NCBI GenBank assembly: GCA_907165275.2
Contig: OU015669.1
Location: 1,510,501-1,574,500, forward strand
Direction: 5' to 3'
Length of the DNA: 64,000 nt
Source of the DNA: Zygaena filipendulae
Taxonomy: Eukaryota > Arthropoda > Insecta > Lepidoptera > Zygaenidae
Shown one piece after another: positions 24,018-33,892 of this stretch. The translations under genes and the position numbers were made by a program. The notes beneath the pieces are model-generated. The model worked only from the letters and a program-made list of their open reading frames with translations, made no database searches and had not been told where the DNA came from. Position 1 is the first letter of the stretch; each line of letters starts with the position of its first letter.

Positions 24018-24555
24018 CCGCCGCACTCAGAGTCAACTTTAATGATTACTTAGTTAAGTATAGATTTTTAAAACAAAACTGCCGCAATCAGACAAGTTTA
24101 ATAAAATAATGTTAATTGGAATTTAACTAATTAAGTTACATCTCATTAAATTCCAATTAACATTAATTTACTGAACGTCTCTGATTGCGGTTTTAAAAAT
24201 CTATACTTAACTAAGTACACAGACATATAGTCAGCTATACCTGCCGCATGCAGTTCATTGCTGGTTACGGCTCATTATTCTCACATAATTAAAGTTGGGT
24301 GACCACTAATATTATATGTATATTATAATTTTAAACTGACAGCGTGCTGCTGTAGAGTTTGTTGTGCAGCTTCTTCTCTTCAGCCATAGCACTAGGAAGC
24401 TGTGAAGTGTGAAGGGTGGATATTTTATGGGTGCTGTCTACTGTAAACTGTAATTTTATTGACGTCAAAAAGAGCCACATTATGAACCTAATTTGAATAA
24501 ATGATTTGACTATTGACTATTGAGTAATCATTAAAGTTGACTCTGAGTGCGGCCG
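24018..24555. mobile_element. Palindromic MITE family B copy 3, split by a retroposon
   Basis: The left arm is complete. The right arm loses 'cagttttg' and is cut at 'ctaagta'; it resumes at 24527 with 'atcattaaagttgactctga'. The right flank is TTA. The inserted piece is listed separately. Confidence 0.75.
24218..24522 (+). mobile_element. 5'-truncated retroposon (LINE/SINE 3' end), duplication AGTA
   Basis: 305 bp ending 'tttgaataaatgatttgact' plus (attgact)n, a tail typical of non-LTR elements. It is flanked by AGTA at 24214-24217 and 24523-24526. The body 'cagcttcttctcttcagcca' and 'ggtggatattttatgggtgc' recurs reversed at 62520-62760 and, more diverged, near 30160-30260. Confidence 0.7.
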
Positions 24556-24568
24556 TTAGTGACCAGGG

Positions 24569-24799
24569 CCCTGATTCACTATGTCCATAACACGCCGCGT
24601 TAAGATAACATGCCACAAAAATTGCATTTTCCTCGTGCTAAAAGAAGTTGCATTTAAAAAAAAAAAATGCGTTGTGAGCGTTTGGGATTGTGTTTTTGGG
24701 AAGCGTGTTTATTTATTTATTAATTTAAGCTTATTGCACAACATGGTTATGGACAAGGAATATGGTGGTGGTGATGGTCATAGTGAATTATGGCCTTGA
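24569..24799. mobile_element. MITE family C copy 1 (GGGCCCTTATTC)
   Basis: Begins 'gggccctgattcactatgtc' and ends 'ggtcatagtgaattatggcc'. It holds a short AT-rich tail-like insert near 24710-24745. A complete relative at 29404-29634 shows the family's ordinary structure. Confidence 0.65.
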
Positions 24800-24940
24800 G
24801 CTGTTTCTTTCTGGGATTTGTTTTAAGTTAAATTGCTTCAATATCACGGATGATACCCTTGATGATACACTCAATGATACCCTTCTTAGCCATGATTATG
24901 AAAACCTTATTCTATTCTATCCAGTACTAAATTCCAACAG

Positions 24941-25088
24941 CACAGCGAGTTTACAAACGACACCAGCACGATCAGCCGACTGACGATGATCCCTCAGCCG
25001 GAAGACGACGGTGCTGTGATGAGGTGTCGCGCTGACAACCCTATTTTAGCGGTAGCATTGGAAGACTCGTTCAAAATGAGCGTTGTAT
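24941..25088 (+). CDS. Side-family receptor exon: second half of Ig3
   Basis: Acceptor 'attccaacag', donor gtaagt, start phase 0, end phase 1. The reading is HSEFTNDTSTISRLTMIPQ, then PEDDGAVMRCRADNP, then LEDSFKMSVVY. It has the DDG..MRC motif with the second Ig3 cysteine, and the 'A-LEDSFKMSV' strand that closes the domain in Side proteins. Confidence 0.9.
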
Positions 25089-25130
25089 GTAAGTATTTTT
25101 GAAGAAGAGAAAACTTCGCTGAGGTAAAAC

Positions 25131-25560
25131 TGGGCCCTTATTCTCCATGACCAACACCATTCCTTGCCCATAACGCGCGTCCTATAACACAATTCCGACC
25201 GCTCCAGATGACAAAATATTAGAAATTAATATTCTGTATACCATAATACACGTTGTAAATAGTATGTTTTTTAAATTGAAACTTCTTTGATCGAAGGGGA
25301 AAAGCAATTTTTGCAGCATTTTATCTTCACGCGGCGTGTTATGGCCATAACACGCCTCGCTAAGATAAGACGTCGCAAGAACTGTCTTCCCTCGTACTTA
25401 ATCAAAGAAGTTTTACTGCAAAAAAATACATCTGCAACGTTTCTTATGGCATAAAGAATAATAATTTATAATATCTTGGCATCTAGATCGTTTGGAAATG
25501 CGTTTTTGAGACGCGCGTTACGGGCAAGGAATACTGTTGATCATAGTGAATAAGGGCCCA
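25131..25560. mobile_element. MITE family C, inverted dimer (430 bp)
   Basis: Runs from TGGGCCCTTATTC to GAATAAGGGCCCA. The two halves are reverse complements over most of their length: 'aatattagaaattaatattc', 'acttctttgatcgaagggg' and 'cacgcggcgtgttatggcc' each have a partner in the other half. The centre is 'gttatggccataacac'. Each half corresponds to one ~230-bp monomer as at 29404-29634. It fills almost all of intron 5. Confidence 0.75.
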
Positions 25561-25637
25561 GATCAGTCAGACAAGATCAGTTTGTTTTTATTTATTTCAA
25601 CGTGTAACCAAACTGATAACATTTCTTTTCCCTACAG

Positions 25638-25768
25638 ATAGGCCAGTGCTATCTTTATCACTGGGCAGCACCTTAAATCCGAATGATATAAAAGAAGGCG
25701 ATGACGTGTACTTCGAATGCAATATTCGAGCGAATCCCAAAGAACACCGCATCTCCTGGTACCATAAC
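25638..25768 (+). CDS. Side-family receptor exon: first half of Ig4
   Basis: Acceptor 'ttccctacag', donor gtgagt, start phase 1 (T|AT gives Tyr), end phase 0. The reading is RPVLSLSLGSTLNPNDIKEG, then DDVYFECNIRANPKEHRISW, then YHN. It has the first Ig4 cysteine and the tryptophan of an I-type Ig domain. Confidence 0.92.
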
Positions 25769-25805
25769 GTGAGTGAGTCACATGTATGAGCCATTCAGTT
25801 TTATC

Positions 25806-26190
25806 CCTACTAATATTATATATGCGAAAGTAACTCTGTCTGTCTGTCTGTTACGCTTTTACGCCTTAACGGCTCAACCGATCATCATGTAATTTTGTTC
25901 ACACGTTGTCAGAGGTACAGGCAAGGACATAGGGTACTTTTTATCCCGGAATTCCTTCGGGATCTCTGAAATTTCCGCGGGGAATAGCTATATAAGAGCC
26001 TAGATTATTGTAATGTATATAATACTAGCTGTGCCCCGCGGTTTCACCCGCGTGAGTTTTGGGATCAGGAACCTTTGCGGACGCGGGCAGAACAACCCGC
26101 CAAAGTTTCATCACAATCGGACCAATGGTTTCGAAACGCATAGAGGACAGACATACAAACTATCATTTTTATTTATAAAGATTATTGTCA
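25806..26190. repeat. Lep1-like unit (+) followed by 'cgcatagaggacag' unit (-)
   Basis: A forward unit covers 25806-25998 ('actaatattatatatgcgaa' to 'ccgcggggaatagctat'). A reversed unit covers 26026-26190 (gtgccccgcggtttcaccc to atttataaagatt). Together they make up most of intron 6. Confidence 0.65.
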
Positions 26191-26255
26191 TGGTATTGCA
26201 ACTAATCTACCATTTTTCTAACTTCTAGACTTGAAAATCTGTTCTTGTACCCCAG

Positions 26256-26415
26256 GACCGTGTGGTGACGCAGAACATATCATCTGGAGTGTTCATCAGT
26301 ACCAAGTCGCTGGTCCTCCAAAGGGTGACCAAGAGAGACGGTGGTCTCTACACCTGCCGTGCTGCGAACCAGATAGGAGAGTCCACCAGCCAACCTGTTT
26401 TCCTAAGAGTTCAAT
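26256..26415 (+). CDS. Side-family receptor exon: second half of Ig4
   Basis: Acceptor 'gtaccccag', donor gtgagg, start phase 0, end phase 1. The reading is DRVVTQNISSGVFISTKSLV, then LQRVTKRDGGLYTCRAANQI, then GES...VFLRVQ. The DGGLYTCRAAN motif is the canonical end of an I-set Ig domain, with a possible N-glycosylation site NIS. Confidence 0.93.
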
Positions 26416-27405
26416 GTGAGGATCTTCCGTAGTCATTAGGGATTGCCACCATAACAATGAAACACGTTTGTCCAACGCAATTTATGGAATTTAGAAACAG
26501 AGAAAAATTTGGTAGAGGTTTTCTAACCTTAAATGACGCGCCCCTCCACCGTTAAAATATTGATACGACACATATAAATCTACGTGTTGAAATTATAATA
26601 CAAAAATTTATTACAGAGTCGTATTGTACTTGGTTAGTACCAATTCATAAAAGTTGTGATGTAGCCAATGCTCTACTTACTGCTCTCCTTTTGTCTCAGG
26701 ATATAGACGTGTGTAACTCAAGTACGAATAATTCGGTCTGTCTATTTATCATAAGTGCGCAATAGTGTCGCCGCACTCAAACTATTAAAGAGATATTATC
26801 AATACAATATGATCTCGCACACCTAAAACTGCTATTGAAGTAGTGGGGCGCGTCATTTTAGTTTAGACAAGTTCTACCTATATGAAGAAAAAATTCGTGC
26901 ATATGATTGAACTGTATATTATAATAAGTTGTTTTCGGAACAGTTTTAATCTCAGACCTCTCAACAATTTTCAACCTTGTAGGTCGAATTTCTGGTACGA
27001 ATATCGTATAACGCATAATCGAATCTAAACTTATTTTACGAATATTGTATTGGCAAGATCGAATTTCTGTTTACCTAATAAGCCTTTTACCATCTAATGC
27101 CACTTTCTATATGTTATGTAGATATCTAGCTGTTGCAAACACGTCAATTTTGGGATTTTCTTCGGAACTATCAAGTATAGACCCTATATCACTCAGAATC
27201 ACTTTGAGAATCTGTTCTGTAGTTACAAAGAATATCCATTACAATATATTTCTTTCTTTCTTCTTTAAACTTAAATAATTACTTTGTTTCTTTATGATAT
27301 TAATGCAGATTTGCAAAGTTCGTTCGTCTTGGGTTCCTTTTTGTAATTCCTTTTTCCTTTTTCCTCTTTCCTTGTTCCTTTTTGTAATTGATGTGATAAA
27401 ACTAG
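26416..27405 (+). other. Intron 7, nothing recognised
   Basis: About 1 kb, AT-rich. No repeat family of this window is obvious in it. A T-rich run (tccttgttcctttttgtaat) precedes the next acceptor. Confidence 0.5.
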
Positions 27406-27567
27406 ATGCGCCTATGTGCGCTCAGCCTACGCCCCTACTCATCGGCACGAGGTTGGACGAGCCGCTGCGCGTGCGCTGCTCGGTGAGCGCTGACCCCTCT
27501 GACGTCACCTTCGTCTGGCAGTTCAACAACAGCGGGGAGAGCTTTCAGGTGTCACCCGCGAGATATG
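27406..27567 (+). CDS. Side-family receptor exon: first half of Ig5
   Basis: Acceptor 'aaaactag', donor gtaaga, phase 1 at both ends. T|AT restores Tyr, then APMCAQPTPLLIGTRLDEPL, RVRCSVSADPSDVTFVWQFN, NSGESFQVSPARY. 'YAP.C' and 'ADPSDVxFVWQFNNSGE' are strong Side-family signatures. The domain holds one extra cysteine (PMC). Confidence 0.93.
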
Positions 27568-27664
27568 GTAAGAATTAGACGTCTTAAGTTAAAAATTGTA
27601 GATTGTTTGACTATAATAGACATACAAATAAGAAAACTTTAGGCAATGTCTATCCTATTCTGTA

Positions 27665-28160
27665 AGACGTTATTGTTCCTCGGTGTTTCACCTGCGTGAA
27701 TTTCGTAGTTTCCGCAGGAGTTCCGGCAGAAAAGTACCTCATTTTCTTATAAGTATCCATGACAACGTTGGTGCAAAATTTCATGTAGTTTTACCCACGT
27801 TAATTTGAAGTTCCCGTGCTAATTCTGGGATAAAAAGTGCTTTATGTCCTTTTCCGTAACCCTGACAACGTTTAAGCAAAATTTCATGATAATTGGTTGA
27901 GCCACTCAAGCGTGAAACCGTAACAAACAAACTCACATTCTGATTTATATACGTACCTAACTAGTTGATCCGCACGGTTTCACCCGCATTAATTTCGGAG
28001 TTCCCGCGAGAATTCCGGGATAAAAAGTACCCTATGTCCTTCTCTGTATCCCCTAAAACGTGTATGCAAAATTTTACTATGATCTGTTCAGCGGTTGAGG
28101 TGTGAAAGCGTAACAAACAAACAAACAAACTCACTGTTGCATTTATATGCCTACCTACCT
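27665..28160 (-). repeat. Tandem reversed Lep1-like repeats
   Basis: The second unit is complete, from 'gcacggtttcacccgcatta' to 'gcatttatatgcc'. The first holds two tail-like blocks and is probably two copies fused. Confidence 0.6.
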
Positions 28161-28256
28161 ACTAACATACTTTTTAAGTTTGTACTAACAATAAAATGGA
28201 TCCTTTGTTTTCGACAATAAATAAAAATTTGTAATATTAGTAAGGATAATGAAGTA

Positions 28257-28510
28257 AGGATTTGCATGGTGGTAGGGCGCTCTCTAGTGCCCGGCTGGCT
28301 AGCTATCACCTTCAGGTTGCAAATCTGTCGCCAAGCACCTAACGGTGTGTTCCGGCAGCCCCACTTGAAAGCCAGTTCCCATCCCCATTCCAGGTCGGCA
28401 ACGCACCTGCAAGCCTTCTGGTGTTGCAGATGTCTATGGGCGGCGGTAATCACTTACCATCAGGTTCACGTGTACCACTTGTCCGTTTGCCCGCTATGAC
28501 ATAAAAAAAG
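28257..28510 (+). repeat. Retroposon 3' end ('cttaccatcaggt' family)
   Basis: Contains 'ggtggtagggcgctctctag', 'aggtcggcaacgcacctgca', 'ggcggtaatcacttaccatc' and a final 'gacataaaaaaagg' A-rich tail. This block order is that of a widespread moth LINE/SINE tail. Only one copy is in the window. Confidence 0.6.
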
Positions 28511-28549
28511 GATAAATAGTATAGATTAGGTGTGGATTCTATGCCACAG

Positions 28550-28684
28550 TGTCGTCAGGAGGCACGGGGAGCGAGCTGCGGTACCGCGCTGCGAGCGAGC
28601 GGGACTACGGCGCGCTGCTGTGCCGCGCCACCAACGCGGTGGGCACACAGAAGAAGCCGTGCGTGTTCCAGATTGTGCCCGCAG
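28550..28684 (+). CDS. Side-family receptor exon: second half of Ig5
   Basis: Acceptor 'atgccacag', donor gtatga, phase 1 at both ends, 135 nt. The reading is VSSGGTGSELRYRAASERDY, then GALLCRATNAVGTQKKPCVF, then QIVPA. It has the second Ig5 cysteine (LLCRATNAVG) and a following cysteine (KPC) that could pair with the extra PMC cysteine of the previous exon. GC is very high (about 70%). Confidence 0.92.
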
Positions 28685-28696
28685 GTATGATGGCTC

Positions 28697-29244
28697 CACT
28701 ACATTATCGCCGAGTACAGACGATTATACGCAATCACGGTAGTGTAGAGGGCATACTCGGCTGTACTCGCCGATCATCGTCTATGATCGCCTGCGACCCG
28801 TGAATTGGGTATTCTCCAAGGTATGAAAATCAAAATTCTAATTAGTCCGTCAGTTAGAAAATAAAAAAATAATAGACACGTATTTTTTGCTTTTCAATTT
28901 AATGAAAATGAACATAGATAAAGCGCATTAAAGTTTAGGGTGGGGGGCTCGTGACGTCAATATTCATTATAAGCGCCATACAAACCGCACAGAGTTGTAA
29001 CGTCACGCGAAATTTCAACTCAATGTATCTCTGTTATTTTTTGATTACGTAAAAAAAGAAAAAATACGTGTCCAATATTTTTTACTAATCTACATGACAG
29101 ACTAAAAAAAAATTTTTTGTCAAGTAGCCAATTGTCGGTTTTTGGGCACGCATCAAAGGGAATCGCCTGTGATCGCGTTGTGGTGTTCACATTATCGCCG
29201 ATCACACGATCACACGATCAACGATCATCGGCGATAATGTAGTG
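28697..29244. mobile_element. MITE with 17-bp ends CACTACATTATCGCCGA, split by family A
   Basis: The left end CACTACATTATCGCCGA is matched by TCGGCGATAATGTAGTG at the right. Internal iterations of 'cgatca' or 'gatcacacgatc' lie on both sides. A family-A MITE (28804-29134) sits in the middle; without it the element is about 217 bp. It begins 12 bp after the donor of exon 9. Confidence 0.65.
28804..29134 (-). mobile_element. MITE family A copy in element T
   Basis: Subfamily with ends 'attgggtattctccaaggta' and 'gtcaagtagccaattg'. The core has gtgacgtcaa and, as the second site, aacgtcacgc. Confidence 0.75.
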
Positions 29245-29403
29245 CAGGCATGAGATTCAAGCGCTGTCCTGTCCCACTCAACGCCCAGCCCTCTTAGCCA
29301 AGTTGACAAACTTATCCAGTTGTTCTTAACAGGTGGTCCTTAGAAGCATCTCAAGTGATCCGCGAGCCATGCCAATAAATGAGAGTTGACTCAACATTAC
29401 CTT

Positions 29404-29634
29404 GGCCCTTATTCACTATGACCAATAACATTCCTTGTCCATAACGAGCGTCCCAAAAACGCATTTCCAAACTTTCTAGATGATAAAATATTAGAAATTA
29501 TTATTCTTTATGCCGTAAGAAACGTTGTAAATGTATTTTTTTCTAGTAAAACTTCTTTGATTACAAGAGAAAGACATTTTTTGCGGCGTGCTATCTTAAC
29601 GCGGCGTGTTATGGTCATAGTGAATAAGGGTCCT
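29404..29634. mobile_element. MITE family C monomer
   Basis: Reference monomer: 'gcccttattcactatgacc' at the left, 'ggtcatagtgaataagggt' at the right. Internal blocks are 'gagcgtcccaaaaacgcatt', 'acttctttgattacaagag' and 'acgcggcgtgttat'. Length is about 231 bp, non-coding. Confidence 0.7.
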
Positions 29635-30430
29635 GAGCGCGTAACACGCCCGACTTGACGGCATAACGGAAATTTAGTCAAATGGTCCCCCACGACTAAT
29701 AAGCTAAGAAGCACTGATCTAATCTCTATGGAAAATTCTCTCTTCTCTATGGAAGAAAATCTCTATGGATGTTCCGTCATGTCACGTGGTCAATTGCGCT
29801 AATTGATAATTTTTAATTCGACATTATTAAACCAGAATCTTTGAAATGTCAAATATTATTAGGTACAATACTCAGAACAATAACAGTATTCTTCTGAGGT
29901 ACAATAGCAATTTCGTATAGCACTGATTGTTTTAAAGAGGACGACTCAACTGTTAATTAGAAATGATAATGTTGATTAACCTTTGACCGGATATTAACGA
30001 GCGTTAGGACCTAAACAAATCTTAGACAAATATTATGTGTAATTTTACGTCTTTTTGGTGTTTATATTATCTGTGATAGATATATTATCTGTGGTAATAA
30101 TTCGGCGCAGGTTGGAAATTCAAAAGTCACGTAAGTATATAACTTTATTTAAAGTTGTCTCCTAAGTGGGGCTCTTTTTAACGTCAACAACATTATAAAA
30201 ATTATGATATCACCCATAAAATATCGATCCTTCACAGTTCTCTTGTGGTATGGCTTTCTTTCTTTCTTTTAAATCTATGAAAAGCCTTAATAGGCTTTAA
30301 TTATGAAAACCACAGTCACAGGATGCCAGGAAAACCAATTTATTTAATTAAGTCTTAATACTATGACTTATGTAATGACTAAGCGTTCGATTTTTGTAAC
30401 GAATAGACTTTTTAGCTAAATCTAATCTAA

Positions 30431-30679
30431 CCGCCGCACTCAGAGTCGACTTTAATGATTACTTAGTTAAGTATAAAATTTTAAAACCAAACTACCGCAA
30501 TCTGACAAGTTTAATAAATTAATGTTAATTGGCATTTAAGTAGTTAAGTTACATCTCATTAAATGCCAATTAACATTAATTTATTAAACTTGTCAGATTG
30601 CGTCTCTGATTGCGGCAGTTTAGTTTTAAAAATCTATACTTAACTAAGTAATCATTAAAGTCGACTCTGAGTGCGGCGG
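30431..30679. mobile_element. Palindromic MITE family B copy 4, TAA duplication
   Basis: TAA at 30428-30430 and 30680-30682. The right arm contains both 'aaacttgtcagattgcg' and 'tctctgattgcggc', which are alternative arm sequences in other copies. It looks like a recombinant of two subtypes. Confidence 0.75.
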
Positions 30680-31429
30680 TAAGACTAGGAACACTCTACC
30701 TCTAATTACTCGCTATCGACTCTTAAACCAAACGAATAAAATATTTGTTAGAATGCCTATCGTACCACACTTGGTCTGTTAATATTATATTCAAGAAGAA
30801 ATTAAAATATAGATAATGCTTTACGAGTTTACTAGGTAGTTTAATTTGTTTAATTAAGTTAGTAGTCGAATTAAGTAGTTTACTGAATTAATATCTATTC
30901 GTTTTTAAATTTTATAACACGACCAACGTCGTCAGAATATGAAACTCGAGACCTTTCGCGGTCACCAGAATATCTGTGACATTTCAAAATATTATTGGGC
31001 GATGGCGTACGATAATTTAAAATCCGATATAAAGTTGGCCCCAGTCGAGTTCGGTATCGATTCAAAACTCCCGCGGCCAATGTGGAATCGAATAATGAGA
31101 AAAGTTGACGCGCATAACTTTCTACTTACCTACTCGTTCGATTCTTAAATATATACGATCACATTTTTTGTATTTTTTTTTTCTTTTTTTTATGTCATGT
31201 GAAAACTAGCATCTGACTGCGACGTTTTTTTGCCTGTGTCATATTTTGATCTGTACCATCGAAGATACCTATTTGGTCTCTCACATAAAATTCTTTTTGT
31301 AACCGTCGCTTCGTATGTATGACTGAATTCGGTTCAAAGAGTTTATTACTAAAAAAACAATTGAAATATTCTTGTTATTGTATGTTAAAGGTAATAATTT
31401 ATTTATGAGAAAACTCAACAAAATATGTA

Positions 31430-31745
31430 ATACTAGCTTTGCCCCGCGGTCTCACCGGTGTGAATTTCGGGATTTCCGCAAGAACTCAAAAATACTCTAA
31501 TTTACACCTTATAACATCAGCTAATTAACAGTGAAAATCCCATCAAAATTGTTCCAACCGTTTCGGGAGATCACCCGCGCGAGTTTCGGAATTCCCGCAG
31601 GAACTATTTTTTTTCCTAAAATGAAAGTAGCCCAAGTTACGCCTTATAACATCAGCTATCTGCCAGTTTAAGTCCCGTTAAAATCGGTCCAGCCGTTTTA
31701 GAGATTAGCCGGAACAAACAGACTGATAGACAGACAAAAATAAAA
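31430..31745 (-). repeat. Lep1-like repeat, compound
   Basis: Two reversed tails (near 31440 and 31570), each followed by 'cttataacatcagct'. A third partial body ends in an A-run near 31750. Confidence 0.55.
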
Positions 31746-32371
31746 AAAAAAAAATTATGTAAGTACCTTAGTGCATTTAGTAAAAAGCTGTTAATTTTGA
31801 ATTACACATAGACACTAGATACTTTAATTTTATTTATCAGTAGGTACAGGTACAGATTAATTTAATTTGTCATTTGACAAATTCAGACTTTTCGTTGTTA
31901 CTATCCCAGTTAGTCGGTACCTAGTCCGGAGAATCGGTTAGTCACTGAATAATATGTAGGTAAATTATCGTTTTCAATTTATATTTAACTGTGAACATAT
32001 ATAATTATACCAAATTCTTCACGAAAGTTTTCACGTCGTCACGCAATTATATTAAAGTATTTGAGCTAGATTTTTTTTCTTAGTAGGCACAAAGAGAATG
32101 TGCTTCACTACAATGATTAATTAAATTTTAATTATATTCATTTCTTGTGCGGGGATGTCTTTTTCAAAGTAATTAGTGTGTGTAATTTAACACACACTGA
32201 TGTGAGTCTGTTTTCTAATTAGTATGCGTGTGTACTGACTGCAGTTGTTTTTAGTTTATTCTTAGTTTTAAAAGTTTCTGTATTTTAAACTTTATTAGTA
32301 AGCTTGTAATAGACCTAAGTAGTGTCACACTCGTAGGATTAAAGATTAGCACCGTTAGTATAGTGGTAATT

Positions 32372-32607
32372 GGACATAGATAAGCAATAGTGTGTTAACC
32401 CACACTGGAGAAATGTTGAGTAAATGAAAGTTTTAAAATTATAGCGCCATTTTATATCAACATTTTTTATGTTCAATATTTAGTTACATATTAAACAATG
32501 TAATAAGGTAAACACGTAACTAAAAAAACGTTCTCTAACTCTCAATGAATCGTTCTGAATCAATAATTTCGTTTTGTGGGTTAACATGTTATTGCTTATC
32601 TGCGTCC
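32372..32607. mobile_element. MITE family D copy 2, duplication AATT
   Basis: Ends GGACATAG and TCTGCGTCC as in copy 1. AATT flanks exactly (32368-32371 and 32608-32611). Confidence 0.8.
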
Positions 32608-32649
32608 AATTAAACCTAACTGCTGTAGGTACATTCGCATTTATAATAT

Positions 32650-32883
32650 GGACATAGATAAGCAAAAGTGTGTTAACCCACACTAGAGAAATTTTGAGTT
32701 AATCGTGTTTTAAAAGTTTAACGCCATTTTGTGTCTACTTCTTTATGTTAAATATTTAGTTAAATATTTAAGCAATGTAATAAGGTAAACACATAATAAA
32801 AAAATGTTCCCTAACTCTCAATAAATCGGTCTGAATCAATAACTTAAGTTTGTGGGTTAACATGTTATTGCTTATCTGCGTCC
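32650..32883. mobile_element. MITE family D copy 3, duplication ATAT
   Basis: Same ends, with ATAT at 32646-32649 and 32884-32887. It lies 42 bp from copy 2 in the same orientation. The two are diverged, so this is two insertions rather than a recent tandem duplication. Confidence 0.8.
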
Positions 32884-33001
32884 ATATAAGAATTAGAATA
32901 TTTGAAAGAAAAACAACATATCGTTTTAAGAACCGAGTTCTAGTGACCCTAACTGTCAAAAACCCAAGCAGTCCAAAAGTTTTTTTTTTCTTGGCAACCA
33001 G

Positions 33002-33175
33002 CTCGCCCGTCTCCGCCAAGGAACTGCACGGCCAATAGAATACTCAAGAACAGCGAAGCGTACCTCTCTGTGCGGTGTGTCGCCGGATACGACGGGGGCC
33101 TCACACAGCACTTCACTCTGGACGCCGTGGGGGAAGCTGGGAGGGTCCTGCTCAACACCACAGCTGGAAATATTG
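33002..33175 (+). CDS. Side-family receptor exon: first half of fibronectin III domain
   Basis: The acceptor 'ggcaaccag' follows a T-run, donor gtatgg, phase 1 at both ends. G|CT gives Ala, then RPSPPRNCTANRI, NSEAYLSVRCVAGYDGGLTQ, HFTLDAVGEAGRVLLNTTAG. 'P.PP.NC' opening and 'C..GYDGG..Q' are the hallmarks of the membrane-proximal FN3 domain in Side and related proteins. The B-strand position has Leu-Ser-Val. An N-glycosylation site NTT is present. Confidence 0.92.
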
Positions 33176-33477
33176 GTATGGTTAAAGATAAAGTCAATAA
33201 TCTTTATCCAAAATCGGCAATAAATGTGGCTCTTATTGACGTCAGTAAAAGAATTGTAATGTTTTTGAATGTGCACCCACAAAAATGACCGCCGTTCGCA
33301 GGCTCCTAGTGTTAGAGGGAAGCTGCGCAACAATCTCCTATAGTAAATTTCATCATCACACCGAACAGATTTTAGATTAAAACACACATTTATCGGCTCA
33401 GTCGATAAAAACAATGGAAATGGAAATTATGAGTCAGATCATACAATTCTATTTGAACAAATTTCTTTCCTCCAAAG

Positions 33478-33627
33478 ATCTAGTGGTATGGCTAAACATA
33501 ACCTGGTCAACTTTGGAGGCGTTGGCTGAAGATGAGGTGTTGGCTGTGACGGCGAGGAATGCCAAAGGCGCCTCGGAGCCTGCCTTCTTAAGGGACCTGG
33601 TGTTCAGAGATGCTGCCAAAAGAACTG
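33478..33627 (+). CDS. Side-family receptor exon: second half of fibronectin III domain
   Basis: Acceptor 'cctccaaag' (33476-33477), donor gtaagt, phase 1 at both ends. The reading DLVVWLNITWSTLEALAEDE, then VLAVTARNAKGASEPAFLRD, then LVFRDAAKRT ends the FN3 domain with the usual AxNAKGxSEP turn. An in-phase alternative acceptor at 33482-33483 would drop two codons. The start is less certain than the end because the first residues are not family-diagnostic. Confidence 0.85.
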
Positions 33628-33729
33628 GTAAGTATTTTAGAGTTGTATGGTATTTTCTGTTCTCCAGGACAATCCACTTGTCAATTGATAAAATTCCTTT
33701 AGAGATAACTTGTTAATCTTATCTTATCT

Positions 33730-33892
33730 TATCTTATCTTAAATATATATAAATTACGTGTCACGTTGTTAGTCCGCGATGGACTTCTAAACTACTGAAC
33801 GGATTTTGATAAAATTTTAGGATAGTTTTTATTCCGGAATTTTCGCAGGAACTCCGAAATTACCGTGGGTGAAACCGTGGGGGACAGCTAGT
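33730..33892 (+). repeat. Lep1-like repeat, 'gtccgcgatgg' subfamily
   Basis: Preceded by (ttatc)n near 33718-33740. It carries 'gtccgcgatggacttctaaa' and ends 'gaaaccgtgggggacagcta'. Part of the body is deleted near 33822. It lies in intron 11. Confidence 0.6.

Larger units (their letters stand above)
23530..24940 (+). other. Intron 4, 1.4 kb
   Basis: Holds a palindromic MITE interrupted by a retroposon (24018-24555) and a member of the GGGCCCTTATTC family (24569-24799). Nothing exon-like was seen in 23580-24010. Confidence 0.6.
27568..28549 (+). other. Intron 8, filled by repeats
   Basis: Two reversed Lep1-like units occupy 27665-27950 and 27960-28160. A retroposon 3' end occupies about 28257-28510, leaving under 250 bp unexplained. 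Confidence 0.6.
28685..33001 (+). other. Intron 9, 4.3 kb
   Basis: Contains element T with a nested family-A MITE (28697-29244), a family-C MITE (29404-29634), a palindromic MITE (30431-30679), a Lep1-like unit (31430-31745) and two family-D MITEs (32372-32883). Segments 29650-30150 and 31750-32340 show nothing recognisable. Confidence 0.6.

Noticed and set aside
28151..28499. Overlapping plus- and minus-strand frames of 77-100 codons
   Set aside because: They translate the retroposon 3' end at 28257-28510; no conserved reading.
32956..33414. 152-codon minus-strand frame
   Set aside because: Covers the FN3 exon in antisense and flanking intron; no protein character.
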